In this document: positions 53,689 to 64,000 of the stretch, piece by piece
How the letters are laid out: the number at the start of each line of letters is the position of its first letter
Numbering within the stretch: the first letter of the stretch is position 1
Assembly: GCA_934045075.1 (NCBI GenBank)
Contig: OW203722.1
Span: 21,970,429-22,034,428, forward strand
Direction: 5' to 3'
From: Yponomeuta sedellus
Taxonomy: Eukaryota > Arthropoda > Insecta > Lepidoptera > Yponomeutidae
Length of the DNA stretch: 64,000 nt
Program-made: the position numbers and the translations under genes
Notes under the pieces: model-generated
The model's input: only the letters and a program-made list of their open reading frames with translations
Told to the model about the DNA's origin: nothing
The model's database searches: none

Positions 53689-54658
53689 TGGAAGCTACTC
53701 TCTCGCCGGGTGACTTGCAAATAGGTACATGAGGTACAAAAAAGAAATTAAAAACTTTCAAACCCCACATGCCTGAAACGGTTAGCATAACATGACGTCA
53801 CAAATGAGTCTGTGTGTGTGGCCTAAATTACATTACATTAAATTTACATACAGGTTCATACATTGCTTCTGGCCCCACACTAGGATCCGCCGTGGCGTGG
53901 GAACCAGAAGCAACGACGTCGCAAACGTCTAAACATCCAAGGCCTGGAGTTTTTTTTTGTCCTCGGCCGGGGTTCGACCCCCGGAGCTCTTGTATGGCAG
54001 GGAGATGCGCTACCGTTGCGCCACAGAGGTCAAATATTGACAACCGTTACAAATTTTATTTTATGTGAAGGGTGTAAAGTCTGTAAAGTCAGTAAAATAT
54101 AACGTTACAATTACAGATTAGTAAAACTCCCTAATTTCCTGTGTTTTTGTGAAGGCCCACCTTCATTCCCATTCAATTCACACTCCAATTCTAATTCACA
54201 CTCGAATGAATACTTCCAAACATGGATTAATATTTTGAATTCAAAAGCCAAAATGTTGACATTATCGGTATTACGTAAAAAAAACGTCTGGAAGCTATTC
54301 TCTCGCCGGGTGACCAACAAATACTTAACAAAAAGGAAATTAAAAACTTTCAAAACCTACATGCCTGAAGAGTTTAGTATAATGGCCACAAATAAGTATG
54401 GGTGTGGCCAAAATATTGACAATGGTGACAAATTTTACTTTATGTGAAGGGTGTAAAGTCAGTAAAATATAATGATGCAATTACATATTAACAAAATTTG
54501 ATTTGACAAAATTTGAAACTGATTTCCTGTATTTTTGTGATGGAAAGTATTTATTCACACGTGAATGAACACTTTCAAACATTGTTTATTATGTTGGAAT
54601 AAAGCACGTTAAGATCTTTCATCTTTCAACATCTCGGTATTCCATAAAAAAACGTAAC
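53689..54658 (+). repeat. ~370-390-bp tandem duplication, first unit carrying a SINE
   Basis: 'ctggaagctactctctcgcc' (53688) and 'ctggaagctattctctcgcc' (54287) start the two units. Both continue 'gggtgac', 'aaattaaaaactttcaaa', 'acatgcctgaa', 'atattgacaa' and 'tatgtgaagggtgtaaag'. Unit 1 is interrupted by SINE-D; unit 2 has the uninterrupted site 'gggtgtggccaaaatattga'. Confidence 0.85.
53823..54031 (-). mobile_element. tRNA-derived SINE family D, boundaries fixed by an empty site
   Basis: Minus-strand head: 'gacctctgtggcgcaacggt' (A box), 'gccatacaagagctccgggg' and B box 'ggttcgaccc'. The body is 'cattgcttctggccccacac' in reverse. Compared with the empty site at ~54398-54420, the insertion spans about 53823-54031. 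Confidence 0.83.
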
Positions 54659-54979
54659 CTCTTTTTCTTTTGTTCATTCTTTAAGCAAACAAAATAAAAG
54701 ACTTCTTAGTCATTTATTTTATTTGATTAAAGAATTCAAGTATCACTAGAAATTTACGGCTCGAGGATCTCGGTTGACGCTATGCTTCAATAAATGATTT
54801 ATTTTAGATTTCGTTAACTCTGGTTTTAGCCCACGTTTAAAAATTCTCGGGATAAAGCCCACTATTTTGTAAATGTTAACTACTTAAATTGTATAAGTTT
54901 CCAAACTTAAGCAATTCCATTTGTGCTTGGTATATTTATATTGTTCTATTCTCTTTCTTCTGCCCATTGCCTGCCTATC

Positions 54980-55145
54980 AGAGGTCTTATGGGCGGCTTG
55001 ATAACTTCAGTAAGGCCCACCACTATCTTACAATTCTCCACCAACCTGGACTTGGTCCCCGTGGTGGAGTACGGCCTAACCATCCTGCAATGCAGAAAGA
55101 GACCCATGCCCCAGCAATGGGGACATACAAGGGTTGATGTCAAAA
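54980..55145 (+). mobile_element. 5S-type SINE, 3' fragment
   Basis: 'aggtcttatgggcggcttga' to 'gacatacaagggttgatgtc'. Confidence 0.82.
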
Positions 55146-55484
55146 TATAGCCTGCTTTACAGCACCTCAGGCCACTAGGCAAAAATTTGGCTGTTTTGAC
55201 CATCGGGTAAAAGATTCTAAGTAGGGCCACAAGCTTAGTGAGCCAAAACCCATATTAAGCTGCTTCGTACCTCCGTTCATTATACTCATTATGGCTTGAT
55301 CCCCGAACGGTAGATGAAAAACTGGCAAGACCCACTCTCGTTAGAAGTAATATAGAGAGAGCCTGAAATAATTTTGCGGGATTATCTTAAGAGAGTGCTG
55401 GAACTATTAACGGCGGGTCGTTTGGTAGGGCCTTCGTGTCATTTTATTTTAATATTTTTAAAGTACCTTTTATACGTTCAACTG
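55146..55484. other. Unassigned stretch
   Basis: Nothing supported. Confidence 0.5.
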
Positions 55485-55640
55485 CAGCACAGGCCTTCTC
55501 TCAGAGATAAATTAAGGGCTTAATTGCTACGCGTGCCCACCGTGGATTGCCAATTTCAAGCGCTTATTTATGTGTACACCTCAAATACTCCGATTCGCCC
55601 ACTAAGTTTTCCTTTATGGTCAGTGAAAGATATTCCTATC
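55485..55640 (+). repeat. Repeat family H
   Basis: 'caggccttctctcagagata', 'gctacgcgtgcccaccgtgg' and 'attgccaatttcaagcgctt'. Confidence 0.65.
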
Positions 55641-55750
55641 CTAATGACTTATTAACAGTCTGAGGTTATCATGGCGTACAATGCTGTTTATGAAATAGAG
55701 CTATTCTTGATTTTATTTTTATTTTATTAGGGAAAATAAACAGTTACATC

Positions 55751-56115
55751 GATATCAACCCTTGTATGTCCCCACTGCTGGGGCACGGGTCTCTTCCTAC
55801 GTCGCGGGAAGGTTAGGCCGTACTCCACCACGGGGGCAAAGTCCAGGATGGTGGAGGCTTGAGACAGTGACGGGCCTTACTATCAGAAGTTATCAAGCCG
55901 CACATAAGGCTTCTGACATGGCTTAACGATTGCCATTATATGACAGCCGGCACCAAGTGCTTAACGTGCCTAGCAAAACACGGAAGCGCTCGGAATAATG
56001 CCACTAGCTTTAGTTACAGGACGGTCACCCATACAGTACTTGATCGCTCCAGTTGTAGCTTAACTCAAGTGATTGATGAAAACCACTCAGCTCAGCTATG
56101 CCACGAGCGATTCAT
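55751..56115 (-). mobile_element. 5S-type SINE, near full-length
   Basis: From 'gatatcaacccttgtatgtc' to 'tcagctatgccacgagcgat'. The 5S-like region on the minus strand is 'gttaagctacaactggagcg' followed by a decayed control box. Confidence 0.86.
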
Positions 56116-56165
56116 CAGTTACATAATACATATTAAGCAATCATTTATTAAGTAATTTTCACAAA

Positions 56166-56345
56166 CCGGGGGGTGGGCAGCAGCGCCTCCTGCAGTACAA
56201 TTCCACCAAACTGCGATCCCCAACCCGCATGGCCAGCGTGGGGATTATGGGCATTATCCCCCAATGATGGCACAACCTTGCGCTTTGGCGCTCATTAGGG
56301 GAGGGCTATGTCCAGCAGTGGATTAATATAGCCTGAAGAAGAAGA
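56166..56345 (-). repeat. Family F copy
   Basis: 'ggtgggcagcagcgcctcct', 'cgtggggattatgggcatta' and 'ggggagggctatgtccagca'. Confidence 0.75.
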
Positions 56346-57140
56346 ATCATTTTCTTAAGTAAGTTATGAAAACGCATAACCCGTGACATTCTCAACCACC
56401 ATTGACTAGTCTTCTTAGTCCATTTTTCATTCAGAAAGCTGCTCCAAGTTTACCCCTCAGCTATTCCTTAGAACTTAGACAAGTATCATCTCTTGGTTGA
56501 ACCTCAGTGACATCTTACAAAGGTCATCTTAAATCTAGGCGCATCTCACAAGCAAATGTCTTATTACTTCTTAAGGCCTAGTCTTCGCTAAGTATCATAA
56601 ACTCCTGCATGCGTAGGACGACGTCACGAGACTTGCGTTTTGTAGCGCTAAAATGTCAGAATATGACAATGAATGTATTCGCTTGCTCATAAATAAAATA
56701 CAATCACATATCATTGGCATTAACAATCCTGTCATGAAACAATAATTCTAGTCGAATAAAAAAACAGTAATAGGCAACTATCCACTCCTCTCGTTTTTTT
56801 CTTCTTCAGGCTGTATTATGTAGTCCACTGCTGGACATAGCCCTTCCCTAATGAGCGCCATAGCGTCCTGTCTTCAGCTTGCCGCATCCAGCATCTGCCG
56901 GCAGTTTTTCGCCACACTATAATGCTTACCACCCTAATGCTTTTTAATATTATTATTTTTCAAAATGTTTCAAGTCGCGAACTTTGACATTTTAAACGGG
57001 CGACTAACGTCGTCACCTTACCTGTGCTGATAAACTTGCAGTCTATCACAACCGACGTTAAATGCAAGTCATCCTTACGTAAAGTCAAACCTAAACGTAG
57101 GTTTATCGTATAGCAGTAAGTATTCATTTTAAAAAAAATT
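56346..57140. other. Mostly unassigned
   Basis: A family F 5' scrap lies at 56800-56870 ('tccactgctggacatagccc'). No gene is supported. Confidence 0.5.
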
Positions 57141-57235
57141 TAAGCTTACCATTGCGTAGGCGGTGGGAAACAAATATTAATAAAGAGGCATTTTATTAAT
57201 ATTTGTTTCCCACCGCCTACGCAATGGTAAGCTTA
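57141..57235. repeat. Perfect 44-bp inverted repeat with 7-nt loop
   Basis: The arm 57141-57184 (beginning taagcttaccattgcg and ending attaataaa) is exactly complementary to 57192-57235. The loop is gaggcat. No other copy of the arm was seen in the window. It could be a young snap-back duplication or a hairpin transcript source. Confidence 0.96.
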
Positions 57236-58061
57236 CAATATTCATGAAATTTTCTAGCTCAGAGATTTTAAAGGACCAACCGCCGCCTATCTGGATCATA
57301 GTTCCCAAATTCGGGTATGAAATGTTTGCCAAAATTTAATACCTGGCTTTGTATGAGCTCCGAATTGATAGTTCAGAGATTTTACTGTCACAAAAGTAAT
57401 TTGTTGGTTAGTTCACCGTTTGGGTTGAGTCCCAGTTGTTGTAATGTGTGCTTATTTAGAGATTGTATTAATTAGGCAATTTTTACTGCTTTGGTCACTT
57501 GCTAAAACGGCGAGCAACGAAAACAAGTCTCGGCGAGAGCTGTTACTTTGTATCTACGTGTCGAGTGTACTTCATTTGTATATCATGAAGTCGAGCAAAG
57601 TGGCCATTTTTGTGAAAGTCTTAATTTGTGCCGCTAGATGGCGTACCCGATACTAAGCCAGTAAACCTATCGCGAAGTTTCCGCCATACGGGTACGGGAA
57701 CGTTTTTTTAATAAATGGCCTAGTAAAAGACATTCTAAATATAATATTATGTTGTTTTTATTGGGTTTTCTAATTTGATAAAAAGCGATCCAGGAACGCT
57801 GAGTGCGCTGAGTCTTATATGCCTAATTATTTTAATAAACAGGGAAGCAGGAAAATAAGCACCCGTCCGCACTGAAGGCCGACTGAACATTTGTGTTGGG
57901 AATAATTGTGTGTGTACGTATGAGCGTATATAGGTTATTGTGCTTTTACTTATGGCATGAGCTTCAAGAGATATGGGAACAGGCTTAAAATCGGCATTTC
58001 CCTTTGTTAACAATTTGTTTTCTATACCAAGCATGTGTGTATTTAAAAAAAAACAACTAGC
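57236..58061. other. Unassigned stretch
   Basis: The 70-aa plus frame at 57444-57656 and 131-aa minus frame at 57747-58142 have no recognised motifs; the latter runs into a repeat. 57600-57715 is CpG-richer than its surroundings. Confidence 0.45.
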
Positions 58062-58240
58062 TGACCCAGAAAACTTCTTACCGCCTAACAGTCGATTTTT
58101 AATTTTTTTTTTCTTTGCATAAGAACCATCCTCGTACTTCAAGGAAAATTCTAAAAAAAAGAATCGGAAATCGGTTCAGCTGCTCTGGAGATTTGAGCTT
58201 ACCAACACAATCAGCGATTCCTAATTATATATTAAACGGG
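58062..58240 (+). repeat. Interspersed repeat shared with 28340-28500
   Basis: See the shared blocks 'agctgacccagaaaacttct', 'aagaaccatcctcgtacttc' and 'tcggttcagctgctctg'. Confidence 0.65.
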
Positions 58241-58327
58241 TCAAATCGCGATTATTAATTAGGTCAAACGTAATTACCTTATTTCCTGACGTTTCAGCAG
58301 CGTTACAGTTGCCGTGGTATCGGGTAG
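58241..58327 (-). repeat. Possible Penelope-like terminal relic
   Basis: 'aaacgtaattaccttatttc', 'ctgacgtttcagcagcgtta' and 'cagttgccgtggtatcggg'. Confidence 0.5.
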
Positions 58328-58425
58328 ACTAACGGATAGCCAGAGGTTGTGAGGGTTCGAATCCCGGCATCGGTGGAATTTTTAGCCTCTTAATAGGATT
58401 TATAGCCTCTAAATAGGTTTTTTTT
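58328..58425 (+). mobile_element. Family T retroposon, 5'-truncated
   Basis: 'cggatagccagaggttgtga', B box 'ggttcgaatcc', and then the terminal 'agcctctaaataggtttttt' after a short internal duplication of 'tagcctct'. Confidence 0.75.
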
Positions 58426-58560
58426 CCGCTGCCTTTTTATCCACTACAATACGGCCCGAAGGCGGCGGCTTACATTTTACATTGTACATTGACATTCAGC
58501 AAACAGAACAGAATGTAAATCCTTTACGTTAAAATAAATTGATTTTAATATGAATTTGAA
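58420..58560 (+). repeat. LINE 3'-end family G
   Basis: 'ccgctgcctttttatccact', 'acattgacattcagcaaaca' and the end 'aaaataaattgattttaata'. Confidence 0.7.
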
Positions 58561-58844
58561 TTTAAAAAAAAACGTTGTAACTCGTAAGGCATCCGGTTTG
58601 TTAGGAGTGAAGTCCTGTTTTTACACACAAGTGCCTGTCTTGCCATCACAGCGTATGCCAGCGAATGTTTGCACTAGCTAATGAAGTAGCAAACACTTGG
58701 GTCGGGGAGATGTTTTTCTTCGCTAAGTGTATCGGGAGGCTTCGCTGACACCCGGGTCATGCACGTTTGGTTTTCACAAACGGATTTTCACTTTACACCT
58801 CTATTGGTTAGTCTTGCCTTCAGTTGTTTTTGATGATGAGATAA

Positions 58845-59100
58845 GACAAGAATATTCTTTATTGTACACCAGGGAAAAAACAAACATAAAATAGTAACAA
58901 GGATATAGCCACTAAATAGGTTTTTTAAAATTGTCCTTAGCACGGTTAGTGCATTAGAAAATAATATCAACAAAGATATAGTACAATTGGCGGCCTTACT
59001 GCTAAGAGTAATTTCTTCCAGACAAAAGAGCTGTGGAGGAAAAATGAGACTGATAGTTGATGCAAATAAGTAAATATGAATATTGATATTCATACTTCTA
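58845..59100 (-). repeat. LINE 3'-end family K with a family T scrap inside
   Basis: Family K blocks at 58842-58870 and 58980-59080 are split by 'actaaataggttttttaaaa', 'ttgtccttagcacggttagt' and 'gcatta' (58912-58950), the two joined termini of family T. Confidence 0.65.
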
Positions 59101-59114
59101 CTTGATATTGAGTC

Positions 59115-59700
59115 GTGAAGCGCTCGTGGCCTAGCAGAACCGAGTGATTGGAATCAATCATTCGAGTTAAGCGACAACAGGCGCGATCTGAGTGCTTAGT
59201 GCGAGTTTTTTAACTACTCGATCGCGTTAACGTAAACTCATATTTCTATGGCATCGAGGAAGCGCCACCTAGCGACAAGTATGGAAATTAAAATTGCTGA
59301 GTGCAAGTTGTAATAGTTTACGTAGAGAAGTGAACACGTTTACCAGCCAAAACACGAATAAACGCGAGTGCGAGTTGTACTGTGACAGCGTTTTGCCAGT
59401 TCGAACGGTTAACTTACTCATACTCACTACTCAATGCTCGATTAACGCGGTAGTAAAATTATTCGATTGGATCTGTCAAACTCGCACTAAGCACTCTGGT
59501 GCAGGGTGGGTGACAGTCCGGTGAATACCGCTAGTGGCATATATTCCGTGCGCTTCCGTGCTTTGCAAGGCACGTTAAGTCGTTGGTGCTGGCTGTCATG
59601 TAATAGCAGTCGTTAAGCCATATCAGAGGCCTTATGGGCGCAGGCGGCATGATAATTTCTGACAGTGACCTTACTGTCAGAAATTATCATGCTGCCGATT
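59115..59700 (+). mobile_element. 5S-type SINE interrupted by a MITE
   Basis: Its 5' head 'gaagcgctcgtggcctagca', 'gagttaagcgacaacaggcg' is broken at 59190. It resumes at 59496 with 'ctggtgcagggtgggtgaca', then the normal body to 'gacagtgaccttac'. Its 3' part folds into a hairpin (59644-59696). Confidence 0.85.
59191..59495. mobile_element. MITE (305 bp) with 18-bp TIRs inserted in the 5S-type SINE
   Basis: 'agtgcttagtgcgagttt' (59191-59208) is the exact reverse complement of 59478-59495. The flanks ctg/ctg (59188-59190, 59496-59498) are a 3-bp target duplication. The interior has no substantial frame. The superfamily is not clear; 3-bp duplications occur in CACTA and Harbinger types. Confidence 0.82.
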
Positions 59701-59960
59701 ATATTATATAATTATTATTATTATTTAATTTTTATCTCATTGAGTTTAATAGTTAAAGTAATAGTTAAACTATCAAGAGATTGTCTTCATGAATTTTATA
59801 TAGCTATTCTAGTCCTATCGCATACTAAGCTCATATCTAGCGGTGAGGAATGGTTAGGAACTAACAAAATTTAATAAGCTAAGTAGTTTACTGTATTTAA
59901 GTGCTTGTTGTTAATACTGTTTTCCTCCTTTGAAAAAAAAAATCATATTTTTTTAGAATC
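59701..59960. other. Unassigned AT-rich stretch
   Basis: Short (att)n at 59700-59725; nothing else. Confidence 0.5.
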
Positions 59961-59964
59961 AACA

Positions 59965-60200
59965 TTTTCCGTGCTTCGCATGGCACGCTAAGCCAATAGT
60001 GCCGGCTGTCATGTAATAGCAGTTGTTAAGCCAAGGCTTTATGGGCGGCTTGATAACGTCTGACAGTAAGGCCCGCCACTGTCTTACAATCCTCCACCAA
60101 GCCGGACTTAGCTTCCGTGGTAGAATATGGCCTAACCTTCCTGCGATGCAGGAAGAGAACCGTTCCCCAGCAGTGGGGACATTTAAAGGCTTGATGTCAT
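59965..60200 (+). mobile_element. 5S-type SINE, head-less copy
   Basis: 'ttttccgtgcttcgcatggc' to 'gacatttaaaggcttgatgt'. Confidence 0.82.
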
Positions 60201-60404
60201 CATTGAGTCATAAAGTATATAATAGTAGGTGTTATAAAAATATACAATTTTTGGTTACAGTTACGCCCAACTATGTGTCTAAGTTTTGTATTCTCTTGTT
60301 TTATGTTATCCGCTGAAAATAGGCGTCGTGGTCGCTATCGGCCATGGCATAAATCTGAGCTGAGTTTAGTTTATTTATTTTACTTTAGGAGATGATACCA
60401 AATC

Positions 60405-60515
60405 ATTCGATATCAACCCTTGTATGTTCCCACTGCTGGGACACGCGTCTCTTCCTGCGTCGCAGGAAGGTTAGGCCATACTCCACTACGGGGGCCTAGT
60501 TCGGGTTGGTGGAGA
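60405..60515 (-). mobile_element. 5S-type SINE, 3' fragment
   Basis: 'gatatcaacccttgtatgtt' to 'gttcgggttggtggag'. Confidence 0.78.
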
Positions 60516-60732
60516 CCAAATCAACTAAATCAATATTCTTATGTATTTATTTTTACTGTCTTTTAGTTGCGTTAAGAATGTAGGAATGTTTCTTTTTGTC
60601 CGGTATGAAAGAACCGATGATTGTTCTTGATTACATTCGGTATTTATTTTGTGCTCGAGCAGAATTCAAAAAATAAACTACAAACAAACATCTGTGAAAA
60701 TTAAACACCTCTTTTGCCATGTAGACATAAAT

Positions 60733-60900
60733 ACATACATAACCTCACGCCTATATCTCAGAGGGGTAGGCAGAAACAAGGGATTGCCACTTGCCACGAT
60801 TCTGACAGATCACCTTCGCTTCATCAACGTTCACAGTTGCATGCACGCGCGCCAGTTCGTATAAAAAGTATTTTATCTTCCCCTTTGCTAACCACGTAGA
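60733..60900 (-). pseudogene. RTE-type LINE C-terminal relic
   Basis: 'cataacctcacgcctatatc', 'agaggggtaggcagaaacaa', 'ttgccacgattctgacagat' and 'caccttcgcttcatcaacgt'. Minus-strand peptide of the …DEAKVICQ…SAYPSG type, broken. Confidence 0.72.
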
Positions 60901-61600
60901 ATGCAGATAAAATAGACAAGACCGGAAATTAATCCTCGTCCAGTATTTTAAGCGATCATAGTCTCTATTGAACCAAAAATATTACCATCGCAAAAGTCAT
61001 CGTTCAGTTAATGACCAATTTACTCCGTGTCATCACAATGGGATCAAGTTATCTATCTACTGCCACATTATTTATGACGGTATACCACTTGACCATGGCT
61101 CGACCGGTGTGAGTGACTTTACTAACATCATATAATATACTCTCTCTCTAAGAGAAGGCCTGTGTGACGTTTGGGACGTTAAACTTAACATTATAACGGA
61201 CAAAGTATATTGTTAAAAATACTATGGTGGAAATACTATTAAGTATTATACTTTAAGTAAGCCGTTAATGAAAATAAAATTGTGTTGAGAAGTCTCGTTT
61301 GAAAACACGCGCGAACAATTAGCCTCTCTGTCGTTTAGAACAATGACCCCTTGACCCGCGGCACGCTCGCATCTCTCGGTCTGCCTACTGACGGTTAATA
61401 ACGGAAAATATTTTGGAAATTGCTTTGTTTTGCAAAATAAACTATCGTATTCGATAGCTATTACATAGCATGTTCAATTTTCTATGGCTTTCAAACTAAC
61501 TAAAATTCATGTTGTATAGAATTTTTTTTTTTTTATCCTTATTATGTGTACGTTATAAATCATCTCATTACGTAGACGCAAAGGCCAGTTTGTGTACTAC
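60901..61600. other. Unassigned stretch
   Basis: Only a short family H-like 'ctctctctaagagaaggcct' at 61141 and a SINE-A tail scrap at 61556-61585 ('aaatcatctcattacgtaga') are seen. Confidence 0.45.
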
Positions 61601-61604
61601 ATAC

Positions 61605-61925
61605 CGTCTCTTAATTTATAATATACCTCAGCTACTATCGGATAGAAACAATTATATTGCAATGAGGTAAGGTTTATTTTGTATTGTTATTTATAACTTT
61701 ACATAACTTTCAAAGCAGTGAAGGAAAGTTTTATACAGAGCAGGAAGTAGTATTACACTCGTGTGCTTTCGGCGAAAACCGAAGCCTACTCTAGGGCCCG
61801 AGGTATGTTCTAAAAGATCGTTGTGAGAGGTTGTCTTTAGTTCTGTAACGATTGGGTGTTTACTGATATGTTACAAGAACTGTTAATAACTAAATCTAGT
61901 CTAAAACTAAAAGCTAACAGAATGT
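61605..61925. mobile_element. MITE family M, diverged copy
   Basis: 'tataatatacctcagctact', 'gagcaggaagtagtattaca', 'ctcgtgtgctttcggcgaaa', 'gcccgaggtatgttctaaaa' and 'aaaagctaacagaatgtaca'. Confidence 0.65.
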
Positions 61926-62929
61926 ACATTGTTTTTTTATTTACTAGTAAGGTAACAACACAATCTATTTTATTCAAACTTCCTGTACTGCCCACACAAA
62001 TCAGTCTTACCTGAGAATTATCAACAACGGTCTAAATTAAGCTCTCGACACTACCTCTAGAATCGGTTGGAGCACTATCAGCGATGACCTCCGGCGGCCT
62101 TTGATCCGCTCGCGCTGAGGCAAAACGTGCAGTCATTTGCCTCGCTTACTCCTGCAGCAACGAAGTGAGTAAGAAAGAGATAACGTAACCATAGTCTCGA
62201 TCAATCGCCCTCGAATTGGCGTCTTGATGTCAAAGCGGACTAACACTCAATCTAACTTCAGAATTTATCACGATGTCTCTTCCACTCCTCTGTCCGTTAC
62301 TGGCATTGTTACTCTCGCATGCACGGCGCTCCTTCTATACGCTGCAATGGAATGGAAGATGGTATTTTTGTTCAGATGTAACGGTCACGGGATACAGGGT
62401 AGATTGATGGACGCGCATCGCGAGTCAGTAGGTCAGTACATTCACATAGGGTTACAAATTGCCAACGTGATCTGAAAACGGGATGGTGGGCGCTTTATCA
62501 ATCGCTTTACTCCGATCGGGCTGAGTTTGCCGGAAGACGGACGATTTTTTAAGTGCACGCTGGAGGGATTAAACTGTATTGGGGTTGAGTAGAAATATGG
62601 AGCGGAGAGAGAAATTTTGGGGGAATTGGTTCAAACAGAACGGGTGTTCAGCGCGCAATATTGTTTGCAGGCACACTTGTACAGTTGCGTGCTTTCTTTA
62701 AACCGACACCACACCGCACCAAAGATTTTTAAATCCTCTTTCATAATGGGGACTAATTAAAGGTTAAAGTCATTTTTCTAAGCCTAATATACTCTCAATT
62801 TATTCCGTTTTAATCAGGGTGTAACAAAATATCTACCAAAAGGAAGGGTATACTCTTCAATATAAACAACTTCCCAGACTTGTACAAAACTGACTTGTAG
62901 GTCAGACTGATCTAGTTAATTTACTCGTA
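61926..62929. other. Unassigned, locally GC-richer stretch
   Basis: 62040-62720 is CpG-richer than the surroundings and has an 83-aa frame at 62224-62475 without a recognisable domain. 'aacgaagtgagtaagaaag' (62160) is donor-like but no convincing exon precedes it. A host exon here cannot be excluded. Confidence 0.4.
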
Positions 62930-63045
62930 GATCTGGCACGGTTAGCCAGAGCTCGCGGGTTCGAGTCCCGGCATGGGTGGAATTTTTAGCCTGTAAATAG
63001 GCTTTTAAAACTGTTCTTAGCTCGGGTTAGTGCATAAAAGAATAT
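62930..63045 (+). mobile_element. Family T retroposon, partial
   Basis: 'gatctggcacggttagccag', B box 'ggttcgagtcc', 'ggaatttttagcctgtaaat', then the second terminus 'cttagctcgggttagtgcat'. Confidence 0.75.
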
Positions 63046-63384
63046 AATTATATAGATCAGTCTGAAATTCGTCGAAATTTCTCTACTTGTATAACAATTT
63101 CTTACCACAAGTCTTCTTTCACCTTAACTGCAAAATAATTATACTCGAGCTTTACTACACAAAATATTACAAAATGCACATTCCTAACAATTATACCTGC
63201 CAGTGTGTTATCCCTTCTCTGCCGTACGAACGTTGCAAATAAAGATCTCTAATCAAGATATGAAAATTGCTTCCCCTTTCTCAGAACTTTATTATCACTT
63301 CCACGAAAAAGAGGCCTATTACAAACAGCCCCAATGTAAACGTCTATTAATGTTATCTAGCATATCTATATAAGTGTACACATC
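63046..63384. other. Unassigned stretch
   Basis: AT-rich, nothing recognised. Confidence 0.5.
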
Positions 63385-63525
63385 CATACATAACCTCACG
63401 CCTGTATCCCAGAGGGGTAGGCAGAGACCAGGGACTGCCACTTTCCACGATCCTGACAGATCACCTTCGCTTCATCAACGTTCATAAGTCGTTGGATGCA
63501 CGCACGCCGGTTCCGGGTACTTTTA
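63385..63525 (-). pseudogene. RTE-type LINE C-terminal relic
   Basis: 'cataacctcacgcctgtatc', 'ccagaggggtaggcagagac', 'gatcctgacagatcacct' and 'tggatgcacgcacgccggtt'; same block as 52078-52215, same orientation. Confidence 0.75.
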
Positions 63526-64000
63526 AGTGTTACGTTTATTGCACATAAGTAAAAAATACTATGGCAATGTTCTGGTAGCTATAAGAGATGAATGGAAAAG
63601 ACGCACATATTATTTTGTGATAATTGTTATGAATGTCGCTCAGTGGCTAGGTAGGTATATTAATTTACATCTCTTATGTTCGGTAAGTAGGTTCTTATCA
63701 CCTCCAAATGGGGTTTGTAATGGTAATAATGTAGCTAGAAAAGCCCTAGGGCGGTAAGTAATAAAAAAAAACACTTCTTTATTTCAAAAAGTTCGCGTAC
63801 ATCTAACCATCATACTGGCAATAGACATCATGCATTCAGCCCAATGACCAAAGATACCGCTTTGCTATTCAGCCTCGTCTTCGTGTGAGTATGATACTCA
63901 TGAATTTTAAATATCGAACGGCAAAGCATAATTTTTATCTTGAAAAAAAAAGTAGATTGCTTAACGAGGCTAGAAAGAATCAATTCCCGAGGTATTTAGA
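63526..64000. other. Unassigned stretch to the window end
   Basis: No supported gene or repeat. Confidence 0.5.

Noticed and set aside
62224..62475. 83-aa frame in a GC-richer stretch
   Set aside because: No recognised domain; a donor-like sequence upstream is out of context. Kept only as an unassigned stretch.

Overview
The window reads as AT-rich, repeat-dense intronic or intergenic DNA of an insect, most likely a moth or butterfly. This rests on the degraded RTE-type LINE C-termini, a LINE whose ORF1 joins a PHD finger to a baculovirus-FP-like domain, a Penelope-like GIY-YIG fragment, and several tRNA-derived SINEs, all of which are typical of Lepidoptera. One further SINE family resembles the internal promoter of insect 5S rRNA. 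There are no bacterial operons, ribosome binding sites or CRISPR arrays. No complete host gene is visible. The only host-like coding signal is one candidate internal exon (2577-2781, + strand).

Layout. 1-6 kb holds an (AT)n tract inside an inverted repeat, a tRNA-bearing repeat, a rearranged SINE-A, the candidate exon with an eightfold tandem array grown from its 3' splice boundary, and a piggyBac-type MITE. 6.8-17.3 kb is a mosaic of SINE-A, SINE-B, 5S-type SINE, tRNA-bearing retroposons, MITEs and LINE 3' ends. 19.4-21 kb has an (ATAC)n tract and LINE 3' ends. 21.7-26.05 kb is a nearly complete non-LTR retrotransposon on the minus strand (ORF1, endonuclease and reverse transcriptase, one frameshift) inserted into a 5S-type SINE. 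27-40 kb holds RTE relics, a palindromic tRNA retroposon with a 12-bp target duplication, nested palindromic MITEs, and two tandem arrays. 41-48 kb is dominated by a perfect (TTTA)n tract of about 1.03 kb, a compound tRNA retroposon, a Penelope fragment, and a CR1/L2-like RT fragment that ends in a ~275-bp (ATT)n tract. 49-64 kb is again a mosaic of SINEs, LINE tails and MITEs with long quiet stretches.

The features do not form a pathway. The autonomous elements (the LINE at 22-26 kb, RTE, CR1/L2-like and Penelope-like) could have supplied the machinery that mobilised the SINEs, but that pairing is inference. The most unusual signals are the exon-boundary minisatellite, the snap-back tRNA retroposons with 10-12 bp target duplications, the 5S-derived SINE, and a set of perfect hairpins, several inside identifiable repeats, that look like template-switch events.
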